The position numbers and the translations under genes are program-made. Of a DNA stretch of 64,000 nt, positions 1-11,182 are shown in pieces. The notes beneath the pieces are model-generated. The model did not search any database. It was not told where the DNA came from and saw only the letters and a program-made list of their open reading frames with translations. Where the stretch lies: NCBI GenBank assembly GCA_018340375.1, contig JAFFJZ010000096.1:124001-188000 (forward strand), written 5' to 3'. How positions within the stretch are numbered: position 1 is the stretch's first letter; each line of letters opens with the position of its first letter. The DNA is from Gonatopus flavifemur (lineage: Eukaryota; Arthropoda; Insecta; Hymenoptera; Dryinidae).

Positions 1-74
1 TTCATATCCGCTTCATAAGCTTTCAATTCCGTTTCACACACTCTTCATGTGGAGTAATAGTGAGTTATATCAAA

Positions 75-444
75 CACGGAGAGAAAAAATTTGCTGACGC
101 AGCAAATCGAGGTATTATATATAGAATAGCAACATTTTTTGCTGACCTAGCTAAAAATTTGCTATAACAGCAATCGTGTTAGCTACGACAGCAATTTTTT
201 AGTTGTGGAAGCAAAAAATGTTTACTCCGCCAGCAAATTTTCAGTATTATATATAGAATAGCAAACAAATTTTGCTGGGATAGCAAACATTCTTTGCTGC
301 CACAGCTAAAAATTCGCTGTCGCAGCTAACCAGATTGCTGGAACAGCAAATAGTTTGCTGTCACAGCAAAAAATTTGCTACTCTGGCAAAAGGAAGCCAG
401 CAAAAGTAGATTTCGCTGCCACAGCGAATTCCTTTTTCTCCGTG
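75..444. mobile_element. CACGG-ended MITE with a GCTG/CAGC word-array interior
   Basis: The ends are CACGGAGA-AAAAA and TTTTTCTCCGTG, flanked by AA on both sides. Removing the element and one AA gives a sequence that aligns base for base with the uninterrupted copy at about 59816-59836, which fixes the borders and shows a 2-bp target duplication. The interior is almost wholly the word TTTGCTG, a short spacer, then CAGCAAA, repeated on both strands. No ORF was seen. The ends and TSD resemble CMC-type (CACTA/Mirage/Chapaev) transposons; that class assignment is inference. Confidence 0.75.
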
Positions 445-504
445 AACGTATGCGAATCATACCTATTCTGATTTTAAATGATATCCTTATGCGATCGATC
501 CCAA

Positions 505-575
505 CGACGATCAATGGCTAAGTGAATAAGACCCTCGGCTACCATGGTAAAAGTCACCGGTTCGATCCTCGCTAT
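505..575 (+). other. tRNA-like block (Pol III A box and B box)
   Basis: TGGCTAAGTGAATAA (515-529) resembles an A box. GGTTCGATCCTC (559-570) is close to the B-box consensus GGTTCGANTCC. The spacing of about 43 bp fits a tRNA promoter, but I cannot fold a clean cloverleaf. The block is shared with the repeat copy at 59890-59950, so it is a tRNA-derived part of a dispersed repeat rather than a working tRNA gene. Confidence 0.6.
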
Positions 576-763
576 GGGGTTCAATTTTTTGAATTACATT
601 TCTTAAATTTTATACGCTTCCTTTGTTTCAACTCCCGCTTCGCATACTCTTTGTATCCTTTCTATTCAAGCTCTGTATACTTTTCATTAACGTTTTTGTT
701 ACCTTCCAGCATACGCTTCGTTTGCTCTCCTTTCCCGCTTCCATTTTCACCAGGGGTCCAAAT

Positions 764-1060
764 TTTCCGACTCGGAGCCCCCTGACGGCTTTGCTTCACT
801 CAGGAGTCCAACCCCCTTCAAAATTCGTTTCGCTCATTTTGAACACATCATGGCCCATATATGCTCGCTTCGCTTGCATCTCCAAATCGACTATTTATTG
901 AGCTTCGAAACTATTGCACTCCTCATATATCCAGAGATATATGAAAAGTCACTCATCAGTTTTTCGGTGAACTTGGAGAAATTTTAGATATAATATTCAG
1001 AGTACCTAAAACTGGTTTTCTAACATTCTTCATACCGTCTTCAAATAGAAACATGTTTCT
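764..1060 (+). repeat. Dispersed repeat, inverted partner of 11880-12145
   Basis: The stretch with CTTCAAAATTCGTTTCGCTCATTTTG and the following 230 bases match the reverse complement of 11880-12110, including the ATATATCC-AGATATATGAAAAG block and the AAACATGTTTCTGAA tail. The matches are patchy, so these are old copies. No ORF is convincing. Bases 1061-1654, to the right, hold an AAACATGTTTCTGAACAA direct duplication (about 1050-1110) and otherwise nothing I recognise. Confidence 0.55.
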
Positions 1061-1654
1061 GAACAAGTTGTTTAGAAACATGTTTCTGAACAACTGTGGA
1101 ATTTATAATGAACAACTGCAGTTGTTATCATGTTAAATAGCTTTTGAGGAATGTTCAGATGCAAAACTGCTCACACGCGAAGAACAAAATTCTTATTTTA
1201 TCAAACATTTCATGAACATTTTTGAAAATTCAGGGAGAAAGAGAATCGGTATCCGTAGAAAAGTTTACCCTATCCATTCCTACAAACTTGCCGATTGACT
1301 TTATTTTTATCCGTGTTCCGAGGTGGAAAAATGGGGGAAAATAACGAAATTTGGCAAGGATAAGGGAAAACATTTCTAAGAGTAAAGTATGTTAGGTGTA
1401 CATTTATTATTTGTCGAATTTCTATGCATTGCCAAAACTTGCGGAATATGTTGATGGATAGTGATTTGGTAAATTATAAATATTTTGCTAAATATATTGA
1501 ATTTACAAACGAAGGGTCAGCTACACGTACCGGGTCGGGCACCAGTATCCTCACCTTACTCAAATTATGAACAGAAGTTAGTAGTTATATAATGGAAAAA
1601 TAATCTCCCCCATCAGCACTCTTGTTGTAAACACGTATCACAGAGTTTTCAGTT

Positions 1655-2497
1655 CACGGAGAGAAATGGATTATACAAATCGTATTATAGAAATGTGGAT
1701 ACTAACTGTTAATATCTGTATGCTTAGAGGTATTAACTATTTCTTTAGTCCTAAAATACAAGATTCTTACGGTCAAAATATGTTTATTATAAAAGTAATA
1801 TACTTACCGTTGAAATCTGTATTTTAATCGTAAGAATCTCTGTTATTTACAGTAATGAAATGCAGATTTTAAAAAAAGTATTATATTGACCAACAAAATA
1901 TATAGTCATCATTAGAATCCATATTTTATCCATAAGAATCTCGGTTACTTGCAGTGATCAAATGGATATTTCATCAATAGTATCATAAGGACCAACAAAA
2001 TATATAGTTACGATGAATAACCATCTTTCATCAATCATTATAATCTCCCTTTTCAACGAAAATCAAGTGCGACCCATAAGTTTCTTGAAATTTACATCGT
2101 TTGAAGATCTGATGTACTTCAAGTACAGCTACAATTCTTATGTACTCAAGCGAACGTCGGTAGCTGAGCGGTCAAGGTGACCGACTGTGACGTTATGAGC
2201 CCGAGTTCACATCCGGCGAAATAATTTTTTTTTTTCATAATATTGTTTCCTTACTGTAAGCATCCGGAGATAGTAGTTGTGAGAATCCTATATTATAATA
2301 GGAACTAACCTTTTTTCTTGCCTTCAATGAAATAGTATATTACTGGGTAAAAAATACATTTACTACCTCAAAGTGAACATCTTTATAATAAATATATACT
2401 TGTGGTTAGAATCTAGATCCTTGTCCTCATGCTTAGTATAAAATATTCTTGTCTTTATAATATTTCTTATACCCCTTAGAATCCATTTCTCTCCGTG
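1655..2497. mobile_element. CACGG-ended element, 843 bp, carrying a tRNA-like block
   Basis: It has perfect 15-bp TIRs, CACGGAGAGAAATGG and CCATTTCTCTCCGTG, with flanking TT on both sides (2-bp TSD). The interior is AT-rich, with an internal duplication of roughly 120 bp (about 1850-2010, sharing GACCAACAAAATATATAGT) and a tRNA-like segment near 2157-2222. No transposase ORF is present, so it is non-autonomous. It shares only its ends with the elements at 75 and 13711. Confidence 0.75.
2157..2222 (+). other. tRNA-like segment inside the CACGG element
   Basis: GTCGGTAGCTGAGCGGTCAAGG looks like the 5' end and A box of a type II (Leu/Ser) tRNA. GAGTTCACATCC, about 40 bases on, is a degenerate B box, and a T run follows at 2224-2235. 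The acceptor stem does not close well. Best read as a tRNA-derived sequence captured by the element; a functional tRNA is unlikely. Confidence 0.45.
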
Positions 2498-3596
2498 TTG
2501 GTTATCTACAATGAATTAGTTACAAATACGTAATTGGAACATATCTGGAATGTGTTTGCAAAGAGGTCTCGAATTTTTTCGGAGAAGAAGACTCAACAGT
2601 CTATGAACTATTTTCAAATGGATATCAACTATTTCAATGAAGCAACCTTGAAATATTGCGGGATAGAAACTAAAGCACTGTCGTGATGGTGTTATTGTAC
2701 AGCCATCGAAATATTATATTATGATATGATTGGGAACCTCTATATAGTTATGTAACAGTCAGGAATGAGTCCTGAAATAGTTTTCAGACAGTCAGCACAG
2801 CAGTTTGATGAAATATCAGATATGCTGGTATTAACTTGAAAACAAATTTGAAGCCTGGTGACCCCGTTTTGGAAGTCTTCAGACGATTGTGAAATAGTCG
2901 TGGAGCAATCATCCAATAATATCAAACCCATTCACTGGACCAATAGCAACAGAATTCTGAAAATGGCTCATGATTGATCCAGACTACCCAGTTCTAATAC
3001 ATTCCAAAGAATATCCACATGGCTACCAAATTTTCTTGAGGAACACTTGAAACATCACAATATCGATACCATAACACCGTTGTGATAATGTACTTGAAAT
3101 AAACACTTATTACAGGAATCATCTCCACAGCCACTAGATAGTCTAGAAGAAGTCTCCAAATAGTCTGAGAACAGTGTGCAGATATGCGGCTCTTCCAAGA
3201 TAGATATATTGCTGTACAGCTTCCAGATTATTCTCAAACGTCAATCAGGCTGTTCATAAACGAACTCGGAATATTAGAATCAGGATACCACATATCCTAC
3301 TAATAATACTTTAATATCTTAATAATACTATCACTTGAAATATAATTTTCCAAGAATCATCTTCGCATAGGTACCCTCGAAAAACCTTTGGAATAGTGTA
3401 GTCTTGGAATAGTCGTGCGACAGTATAGAGACATGCTGCTGTTGTGTTCAGAATGGATCTCCAGTCTGGTCTCACCAATCTTTAAACATTCCCCAAACAG
3501 TTCTCGAATCGTCATGTATATTAAACGTATCACATTTACCGCGTTCAGTATTCTCAAGAATCCCTGAGACCATTGGCGAATTTAGGAATGTTGTAT
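2498..3596. other. Unannotated stretch
   Basis: There is no convincing ORF and no recognisable gene. The sequence shows loosely repeated phrases (CTTGAAATAT / CTTGAAACATC, CAGTCTGG / TAGTCTGAG) suggesting a very old degenerate repeat, but I could not define a unit. Confidence 0.4.
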
Positions 3597-3682
3597 CCCT
3601 CTTCAATCGACGTGTGACAAAGAACAGCACCACACACACTGCTTGTGGTGTTCTGTGTTACAAGTCGATTGAACAGGGATGG
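3597..3682. repeat. 85-nt inverted repeat (hairpin)
   Basis: The arms starting at CCCTCTTCAATCGAC and ending at GTCGATTGAACAGGG pair over roughly 35 bp with a few mismatches around a short loop (CACACACTGCT). The size resembles a pre-miRNA, but a decayed MITE is at least as likely. Confidence 0.5.
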
Positions 3683-3699
3683 AGCGTTTCCAAATCTCC

Positions 3700-4450
3700 C
3701 ACTGCCTAAGACCCACGTTTTATATAAATGGAATCAAACATACTGAATTACACGATTGACGTCCGCTACATCGCATCCGCTAACTGGGGCCAGATAGTAC
3801 AAAGCTCTCAACGATGACATATATGTTGTCTTTAAAAGCTCTGTGTTGTCCGAGGGATTTCTCTCTTTCAATTCAAATTCTTATTCAGCATTCTCTAAAG
3901 CATCCAGAATTCAGGTTCCATCAGGTGAATCTATTCATGGGTGCGAGAATGACTGAATTCACGCCCGGCATATTGGTCCCGATATCTTGAATTCCGTGAT
4001 ATTAACAGCAGATTCGCATTCATAATCCTCGAGAACTCCTAGAACCCGAGATTCACATTAATCTTTCCATGAATGCCAAGATAACTACATCCACGCTCAC
4101 CATCATTGATTCCTTGATTTTGACATCGGATTTGCATGCAGCATCCTCGAAAACCCCTACAAGCCGTGTTTCATATTAATCTGTCCATTAGGACCAGAAC
4201 GACTATATTCTCGTCCGCCATATTGGATTCACCATCTTGGATGCGCTTTTTGATTTCAGATTTGTATTCTGCATTCTTGAAAACCCCTAGAATCCATGTT
4301 TTATAAAAATCTGACCATGAATGCCAAAACGACTGAATTTACGTCCTCCATATCGGATCCGCGATATTGAATCCGTTTTTTGCCTCTAGATTTACATTCC
4401 TCACTCTCAAAAACCCCTAGGATCCGTGTTTGATGAAAATCTGTCCGTAA
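3700..4450 (-). repeat. Satellite of about 125 bp, array 1 (reverse orientation)
   Basis: There are about six imperfect units. Each contains, read on the minus strand, a CAGATT(T)-CATGGGTTCTAGGGGTTTTCGAGG block followed by GATGGCGGA-type phrases and ACGTGAATT. The same unit occurs in the opposite orientation at 10384-11100. Short ORFs here are by-products of the repeat. Confidence 0.7.
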
Positions 4451-4559
4451 AAAAAAACCTCTGCCAATTGATAGACACAAAGCTTCCTCGTTTCTGTCCG
4501 AGCAGCACGCATTCATTGGATTTCATTGCAATCGGATAACACGAAGCGGAAACATGCCC

Positions 4560-5480
4560 GGTCGCAAAATCACAATTTTTTACATTCATGCTTCCTCCCT
4601 CTCTCCCATTTTCCTGTGAGGATCAAGTTGAAACTTATACGGAAGCACTACCGACACGGCATATAACTGTAGTAAAAATTTCGTAACGATCGGATGATAG
4701 AAACGAAAGATATCCCCATGATAATGGCATTTTCGAGATTTTCAAATTTTGTTCGAAGCTTAGTGCTTATCATTTTCTCTTCTCAATTCCGATTTGCTTG
4801 GAATTTAAAACGTACAACTAATATCTCGTAAAATGAATATGCTCCAAGTTCCAAGGCAGTCGGATGATACGAACATAGGGAAGGCATGCTTTCAAAACGA
4901 TGCCAAAAAACACAGATCGCAATAAAAACCTAATTTCCTTTTTTCTTCCTTCACTCAATTCCGATTTGTCTGGAATTTATATCATGCAACTAACACCTCG
5001 TTAACTGAATACATTCACAGTTCCATGACATTCTGATAATATGGACATAGGGAAGGCCTGCGTTCAAAGAAAATACAGACCCCAAAGAAAAATTTCCCAC
5101 AATTTCCAACCGATTGGGATGAAACTTACATGGGGCCACTGTCGGATCCTGACTACAACATGGTTCAAGTTTGATCGGGTTCAGATAATAGGAAGCAGAG
5201 ATACGCGCGTTGGCAAAGTCACAATTTTTCGAAAAATTTCTCCTCACCCCTCCTGTTCTTCTGTAACGATGAGGTTGAAAATTATATGGAACCACTATCA
5301 ACACTGCACATGATTCTGGTGAAAATTTTATCACAATCAAATAATACGAACAGCAGATATACACGTTCGCAAATTTGTTACATACACACAGACAAACAGA
5401 CAGGCAAAAAGGAACGGGATTTCCTTTTCTTCCCCCGAATTCCTGAAATTTATATCATATAACTAACATCTCGTAAATCG
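4560..5480. repeat. Dispersed degenerate repeats
   Basis: At least two related blocks recur: GATTTG(C/T)TGGAATTTA...CAACTAA(T/C)A(T/C)CTCGTAA...GGACATAGGGAAGG (4790-4890, 4965-5060), and GAGG(A)TTGAAA..TTATA(C/T)GGAA(G/C)CACTA (4617-4720, 5270-5350). The block reappears inverted near 42405-42560. There is a tail of ACAGACAAACAGACAGGCAAAAAG at 5388-5412. No coding potential. Confidence 0.5.
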
Positions 5481-7010
5481 AATATACTGTAACGTGAACG
5501 TATCTTTCACTCTATTTTTTTCTCTTCAACCTAGCCCATAAAGAATATGCAACCGTATTACATCTCTGAAATAAGAAGAAGAAATAAAAGTCAGACAGGC
5601 ACTACTACTCCTCCTCACAAACACCTGTGCGTGGAGTGACGTAGCGCCTTACGACTTGTCGTCGACTCTCGCTCGCGTAGAAGCATGTGAGGAGAAGTGT
5701 AGAAGCCGAACCAAACTTGCGACAACGCTAATGTTAAATCCACAAGTCTGAAACGACCTATAGCCTCATCCACGTGGATCGAAAGAGTTATTGTAACTGG
5801 AGACTCCTTTTTGTATATATGAACATCCCTTATCTTTAGAATGTGGTCAGCCAAGACTCCAAATACTCCAACTAAAAGATGAACGTATTAAATATTTTAA
5901 ATGAATTTTTCAGGAATTATTATTTCCATGAAATATTATTTTCAGATCAACAACAGGTGCCTCGTGTGCAACCTACTTACTCTAACAGTATACACACCTC
6001 ATAAATTTTTCTCATATCAAATTCATTTTGCAAAACCATCGTTCCAAAACAGACTTGATACTACAATTTGAACCATAATTTGACAAATCACTATGAAATT
6101 CCCTAAATAATCCGAAAGATTGCCCTGTCATATGAAACATACTAAGTATAGAATAGAGATATTGAACAATGTTCCTGGGAGAATAAACGAAAATTCAAAT
6201 GTGGGAATAAAGAACTCAAAGAATGTTACATTTGAATATCATATAGTTTGAAAATCCAACAGACTCTCACAGAACATTGTATGACCAACAGGAATAATTG
6301 ATTCATTCAATGCTATATCGAACGGGGAATAATAATTCAATATGAAAGTACATCTCACTATTGCGTATAAAACATTCAGCTCTCCGTTCGCTCCTACTCG
6401 CGGAGGGACTGAGCACTCACCGTGTGAAGGTTGCTACATATCCAGTTCTTTCGGAGTCCATCCCAACCAACCAATCATCACGCACGACAACATTATGTGA
6501 AAGCCTTTTTGTTCATTCTTGACATTTTTTAAATTTTCTAAATTCCAAGTTGTCATTCCATATTATTTCATTGTTATTCATTCCATGATTCCTACAATGA
6601 AAGCAATTGAGGGTCCCCATGCAATAACCACGTAGGCGCTCGAGAAGCGAAATAAGTATTGTCCAAGCCATGACGTCAAGGGTCGAAAAAAAAATTTGGA
6701 ATTTTGAAAATCTAGAAATACTGGACAATAGGGCTTGAAAAATGAATATGAGTCTCCGTTGACCATTTTTTTCTAGGATCAGTAGTTTTCGAGAAAAAAA
6801 ATACAAACTATCTATTCTTTCGCACCACAAATCAATGTTTTCCAATATTAAACTCGTTCAAACTCGGTCATTTTTCGATGTATCTTGATGAATCTTCCGG
6901 ATTCTGATTCGTAAGACTTCCCCGAAGACAACAGTGTATAAAAAATTCATAAAAGTTGATAATAAATCACCAATTTTTTAATCCGAAGTAAAAACCCTGT
7001 TTTCCATGCT
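5481..7010. other. Unannotated stretch
   Basis: I see no recognisable gene. A slightly GC-richer patch (5610-5860) has a 79-codon minus-strand frame without any family resemblance I can name. The 6500-6950 part has short frames only. Bases just before 7011 may be upstream parts of the truncated ORF that follows. Confidence 0.4.
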
Positions 7011-7899
7011 TTGATAGATGCGCGTAAACTTTTTGATATAAGTTGCTGTAAATGTACCTCATTCGACCAATGCATCTGTCCGAAAGATCGTAAAGTCCCT
7101 ATTGAAGAACAGCCATTCCTCACAGACCAGAGAACTGATAGGCGTATGAGCATAGGTAGCATTGATATTCCAGAAACTCTCAAATTGCAAAATCGAATTC
7201 AAAGAAGAGCCCAAATTGCCAAGTATAATGTGAAAGACAGTTTGGCGAGTTCAGCTTCATGTGAGGTTCCTATGGAAGTTGATTCAGGTACATCACTAGG
7301 AAAATCAGATTCAGAAGAAGATTATCGTCCTCGGAAATCATCGAGTACATCGTCATCTCAAATGCGAACTGCACTTGAATATACGTCTCTGCTAAGCCAA
7401 AGATATGGTGTCTCTAACAGAGCCACTGCGGCCATTGCTTCAGGGGTTTTGAAAGATGTAGGTTTAATTTCTAATGAAAATAATTCACTAGTTATTGATA
7501 AAAACAAAGTTATTCGTGAGAAGTTTCGGATTGGGGAGCACTTGAAAGCTATATCACAGAATGATAATATCATTAAGGCATTGTATTTCGATGGTCGGCA
7601 TGATCGGACACTGAAAAGAGAAAAGCAGGGGACAAAGTACTATCAGAAAACGATAGTTGAAGAGCATTATAGTTTGATTTCAGAACCGGAATCTCGATAC
7701 GTGGGCCACGTAACTCCTCAATCGGGTTCAAGTTTACATATTTATGAAGCAATTTGCTCTCACATAGAAGAACAAGTACCAGGAGGACTTGATGAAATTG
7801 CGGTATTGGGATCAGATGGAACAGTTGTTAATACTGGTGTGAAGAATGGTATCATTCGTCGCATTGAATTAAAAACTGGAAGACCGCTTCAGTGGGTTA
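7011..7899 (+). pseudogene. Uncharacterised transposon-type ORF, cut by a DNA transposon
   Basis: About 296 codons are open before a transposon inserts at 7900/7901; the last codons of the 306-codon frame come from the transposon's TIR. I recognise the type from recurrent unnamed proteins in insects and cnidarians: a middle segment with SQRYGVSNRATAAIASGVL, then ALYFDGRHDRT, EEHYSLISEPESRYVGHVTP, and VLGSDGTVVNTGVKNG. The spaced Asp residues (FDGR, GSDG) look like an RNase-H-fold transposase core, which is inference. A Cys cluster (CCKC, CIC) lies near residues 12-23. The C-terminal part normally following GRPLQW is missing or degraded. The bases right of the insertion (9971-10010) read LKHIKFRKFIDK, loosely like a decayed continuation. 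Confidence 0.6.
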
Positions 7900-7901
7900 T
7901 A

Positions 7902-9968
7902 CAGGGTGTCCCATTTCAATCTGTCAATTAGAATATCTCGAAAACGAATAGATTCAGAAGAAAATGTTCCGAGAAAAAAATGTAAGAATCTGAGGGGGAC
8001 ATCCGATGGTGAACTTGGCTTTGACCTCAGATCCCACTTTCAAGGTCATTCTGAGGTCAACTCATGTTTTTTAAACGGAATCCCCTATTTTTTACTACCG
8101 TTTCAGATTCTACGCTAAAAACCAAGGAACTTTTGTCTCAAATGTTTTTTCGAAATCCCCATAGATGGCGCTCTAATTGATGAGAAAATGAGAATTCTCA
8201 AACCCTCGGATTGTATTCTGTCTAACATAATGCTCAACTCTTGAGTGTTTCTCATCTCCCGGAAATTGCCGTCGGCATCAGCGTTACACAATGTGCACCA
8301 CGAGGGGGTTGCGCGATCGGACTTCACACATCATTGTGGCCCTGAAAAGGGCCGATTGTCTGAACTGGAGGTGTATCTTCGGGGACGCATTAGGCATTCA
8401 AAAGATGTTCAAAATGAGCGCCGTTTTGCCTTTGACAAAGCGCAATTCTTTTATGAAAGTTTTCTACAGCTGCTTGCAATGTAGCAGGTGGTATTGCTGT
8501 GCATGCTCTTCTTATTCGATCTTTCATGTCATCGCGTGTTGTTGGAGGTTCACGGAATACAATATTCTTTATGTAACCCCAAAAGAAAAAATCAGGCGAC
8601 GTCAGATCTGGCGACCTAGGTGGCCATCGCACAGGTCCTCCACGGCCAATCCACCTTCTGGGAAACTTCTCGTCCAGAAATTTTCGAACAATTCGCATGT
8701 AATGAGGAGGTGCTTCATCCTGTTGGAACCACATCCTTGATCTCACGTCAAGACTTACGTCTCCCATAAGAGCAGGGAGTTCAAAATGCAAAAAACGAAG
8801 ATACTCCGCGCCAGTCAGGTTTCCTTGAAAAAAATTCGGCCCTATGATCCTGGAATCTACAATTCCGCACCAAACGTTCACACTCCAACGGTGTTGATGA
8901 TTAATTGTACGGACCCAGTAAGGATTCTCAGCACTCCAATAATGGCAGTTGTGCCTATTGAGAATTCCAACATTGTGAAATATTGCCTCATCAGAGAACA
9001 TAACGTGATGAGAGGAAGTAGGATCTTCTTCAATTCTCCGTTGGGCCCACGTGCAGAAGTTCAATCTTGCTATGAAATCCTCAGCTGTTAGAGATTGCAC
9101 CAAAGTGATATGGTACGGATGATGATCCAACGATTTCAAGATACGCTGAGCTGTGGATCGAGGAATCCCGGTCATTTCCTCAATATCCCGAAGACTGATA
9201 TGGGAATTAATATGAATTAATGCCAGCGCAGCCAGCGATCTCACATCAGGATCATTGTTATCCGCATAAACTTTCTTGTTCCTCTGTCGTTTGAGGAGAC
9301 CTTGACGAGCACGTTGTTCAAGAAATCGGATCGTAATGCGATTTGGACACCTCCGATCCGGAAAACATCGTCGAAACGTTCTCACAGCTTCAACATAATT
9401 TCTCCGCGCTCCACCAAGACACAACAAAACGTCAACAATATCGTTTGGCGCGTAATCAGACATGATATTTAGAAACGTGTTTTCTCCAAATGATAACAGA
9501 GAACTGAGCAGTTTGGGAATGCTGAATTTCTAAGGTATTCACACGTAAATAAAAACAATAACAATTTCCAAGAACAAAACCAAAACAAAACACAACCGAC
9601 GGCAATTTCCAGGGGATGAGAAACACTCAAGAGTTGAGCATTATGTTAAACAGAATACAATTCGAGGGTTTGAGAATTCTCATTTTCTCATCAATTAGAG
9701 CGCCATCTATGGGGATTTCGAAAAAACATTTGAGACAAAAGTTCCTTGGTTTTCAGCGTAGAATCTGAACCGGTAGTAAAAAATAGGGGATTCCATTCAA
9801 AAAACATGAGTTGACCTCAGAATGACCTTGAAAGTGGGATCTGAGGTCAAAGCCAAGTCCACCATCGGATGCCCCTCTCAGATTCTTACATTTTTTCCCG
9901 GAACATTTTCTTCTGAATCTATTCGTTTTCGAGATATTCTAATTGACAGATTAAAATGGGACACCCTG
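7902..9968 (-). mobile_element. Tc1/mariner-superfamily element with TIRs of about 370 bp
   Basis: The ends are CAGGGTGTCCCATTT and AAATGGGACACCCTG, flanked by TA on each side (7900-7901, 9969-9970). The TIRs run to about 8275 on the left and from about 9595 on the right, and are more than 90% alike by eye. The transposase lies between them on the minus strand. It inserted into the ORF at 7011. The length of 2067 bp and the single long ORF indicate a complete, possibly recent copy. Confidence 0.85.
8390..9463 (-). CDS. Transposase of the 7902-9968 element (IS630/Tc1/mariner type)
   Basis: This uninterrupted 357-residue ORF would catalyse cut-and-paste transposition in the nucleus by binding the element's TIRs. 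The N-terminal about 110 residues form a helix-turn-helix region (NRITIRFLEQ; SLRDIEEMTGIPRSTAQRIL is a good second HTH). Catalytic residues lie in VMFSDEAIFH (first Asp), WFQQDEAPPHY (second Asp) and SPDLTSPDFFFWG (third Asp). I count 41 residues between the second and third Asp, so a DD41D-like spacing instead of the DD34D of classical mariners. It belongs to a group common in insect genomes whose ORFs begin with a short DUF4817-like segment. No frameshift or stop is present. The first ATG is used, 12 bases from a TATCATG context at 9463. Confidence 0.85.
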   Translation of the reverse strand: MSDYAPNDIVDVLLCLGGARRNYVEAVRTFRRCFPDRRCPNRITIRFLEQRARQGLLKRQRNKKVYADNNDPDVRSLAALALIHINSHISLRDIEEMTGIPRSTAQRILKSLDHHPYHITLVQSLTAEDFIARLNFCTWAQRRIEEDPTSSHHVMFSDEAIFHNVGILNRHNCHYWSAENPYWVRTINHQHRWSVNVWCGIVDSRIIGPNFFQGNLTGAEYLRFLHFELPALMGDVSLDVRSRMWFQQDEAPPHYMRIVRKFLDEKFPRRWIGRGGPVRWPPRSPDLTSPDFFFWGYIKNIVFREPPTTRDDMKDRIRRACTAIPPATLQAAVENFHKRIALCQRQNGAHFEHLLNA

Positions 9969-10383
9969 TATATTTCCTTAAACATATAAAATTCCGAAAA
10001 TTTATCGACAAGATCAATATTCTTGAGGTATTGTCAAGACAAGATCAAGATGATTCATTACAAGAATCATTCAAGAACAAGACGATATCATTATTTTCAT
10101 ATTTTTCAAGAACAAGACAATATTTCAGAAAATATCGTATCGTCTCGTATTGTGGAAGCACTAGCACATAGTGCCTTTGAATGATTCAGATTTGAAGGAA
10201 AATCTAAAAATGCTCATATCTCCAAAACTAAGCCTCAAAAAAAAATTTTGCCAAACAGAAAAGTTGTTGCATTTTGGCTGCAGAATACGCTCCTCAAATA
10301 TAATCTATTCGACTTGGGTCACCCTGTATAAACATATGTCATTTTCTCCGCAGTCTTTGAATATTCGTTATCCTGGCTTGAAT

Positions 10384-11100
10384 CGATGAATTATTATGAA
10401 ACATGGGTCCTAGGGGTTTTCGAGGGTGCAGAATCCGAATTTGGAATCAAATCCCGAATTCAAGATGACGGACGTGAATTTAGTCGATTTCGCATTTGTG
10501 GACAGATTTATATGGAACATGGGTCCTGTGGGTTTTCGAGGGTGAGGAATTCGAATCTGACGTCGGAAAATGAATTCAAGATGGTGGATCCAACATGGCG
10601 GACGTGAATTTAGTCGTTTTGGCATTTATGGACGGATTCTTATGAAACATGGGTTCTAGGGGTTTTCGAGGGTGATGAATTCGAATCTCGGGTCAAATCC
10701 CGAATTCAAGATAGCGGATCTAAGATGGCGGACGTGAATTGGGCCAATTCCGCACTTGTGGACAGATTTATATGGAACATGGGTCCTAGGGGTTTTGAAG
10801 GGTGAGGAATTCGAATCTGAAGTCGAAGATCGAATTCAAGATGGCGGATCTAATATGGCAGAAGTGAATTCAGTCAAGTTTGCATTTGTGGACAGATTCA
10901 TATGAAACATGGGTCCTAGGGGTTTTGGAGCGTGAGGAATCCAAATCTGACGTCAAAAAACGAATTCAAGATGGCGAATCCAATATGGCACACGTGAATA
11001 TAGTCATCCTGGCTGTAAGGAACAAAATTATATTATTATATGTAACACAGGTTCTAGGGATTTTCAAGGGCGCTGAATCAAAATCTGGGCTCCGATGTTG
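10384..11100 (+). repeat. Satellite of about 125 bp, array 2 (forward orientation)
   Basis: There are nearly six units starting near 10396, 10511, 10640, 10771, 10900 and 11040, each with AACATGGGTCCTAGGGGTTTT, GAATTCGAATCTGA, AAGATGGCGGATC and GGACGTGAATT. Unit length varies from 115 to 140 bp. This is the inverse of the array at 3700-4450. The short ORFs are repeat-derived. Confidence 0.8.
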
Positions 11101-11182
11101 AACGAAAATGATAATTCCGATCTTCCCGTGTAAACTTCACTGCATCCGAAGACACTTCAAGAGCTGGTTGACTTTACGACAA

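Larger units (their letters stand above)
1..755. repeat. Left-truncated copy of a tRNA-like TIR repeat, interrupted by a MITE
   Basis: Bases 1-74 and 445-755 match the repeat at 59740-60133 (roughly three quarters identical by eye): the same GCTTCATA / TTTCACACNC lead-in, the same tRNA-like block, and the same closing string ATTTTCACCAGGG. That right end (743-755) is the reverse complement of CCCTGGTGAAAAT, which opens the other copy at 59628, so the repeat has terminal inverted repeats. The left end lies outside the window. A CACGG element (75-444) sits inside it. Confidence 0.7.

Noticed and set aside
2157..2222. Functional tRNA-Leu/Ser gene
   Set aside because: The acceptor stem and B box are too degenerate, and it is embedded in a transposable element.
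5615..5854. 79-codon minus-strand frame in a GC-richer patch
   Set aside because: No recognisable family, splice site or repeat context; left as unannotated.
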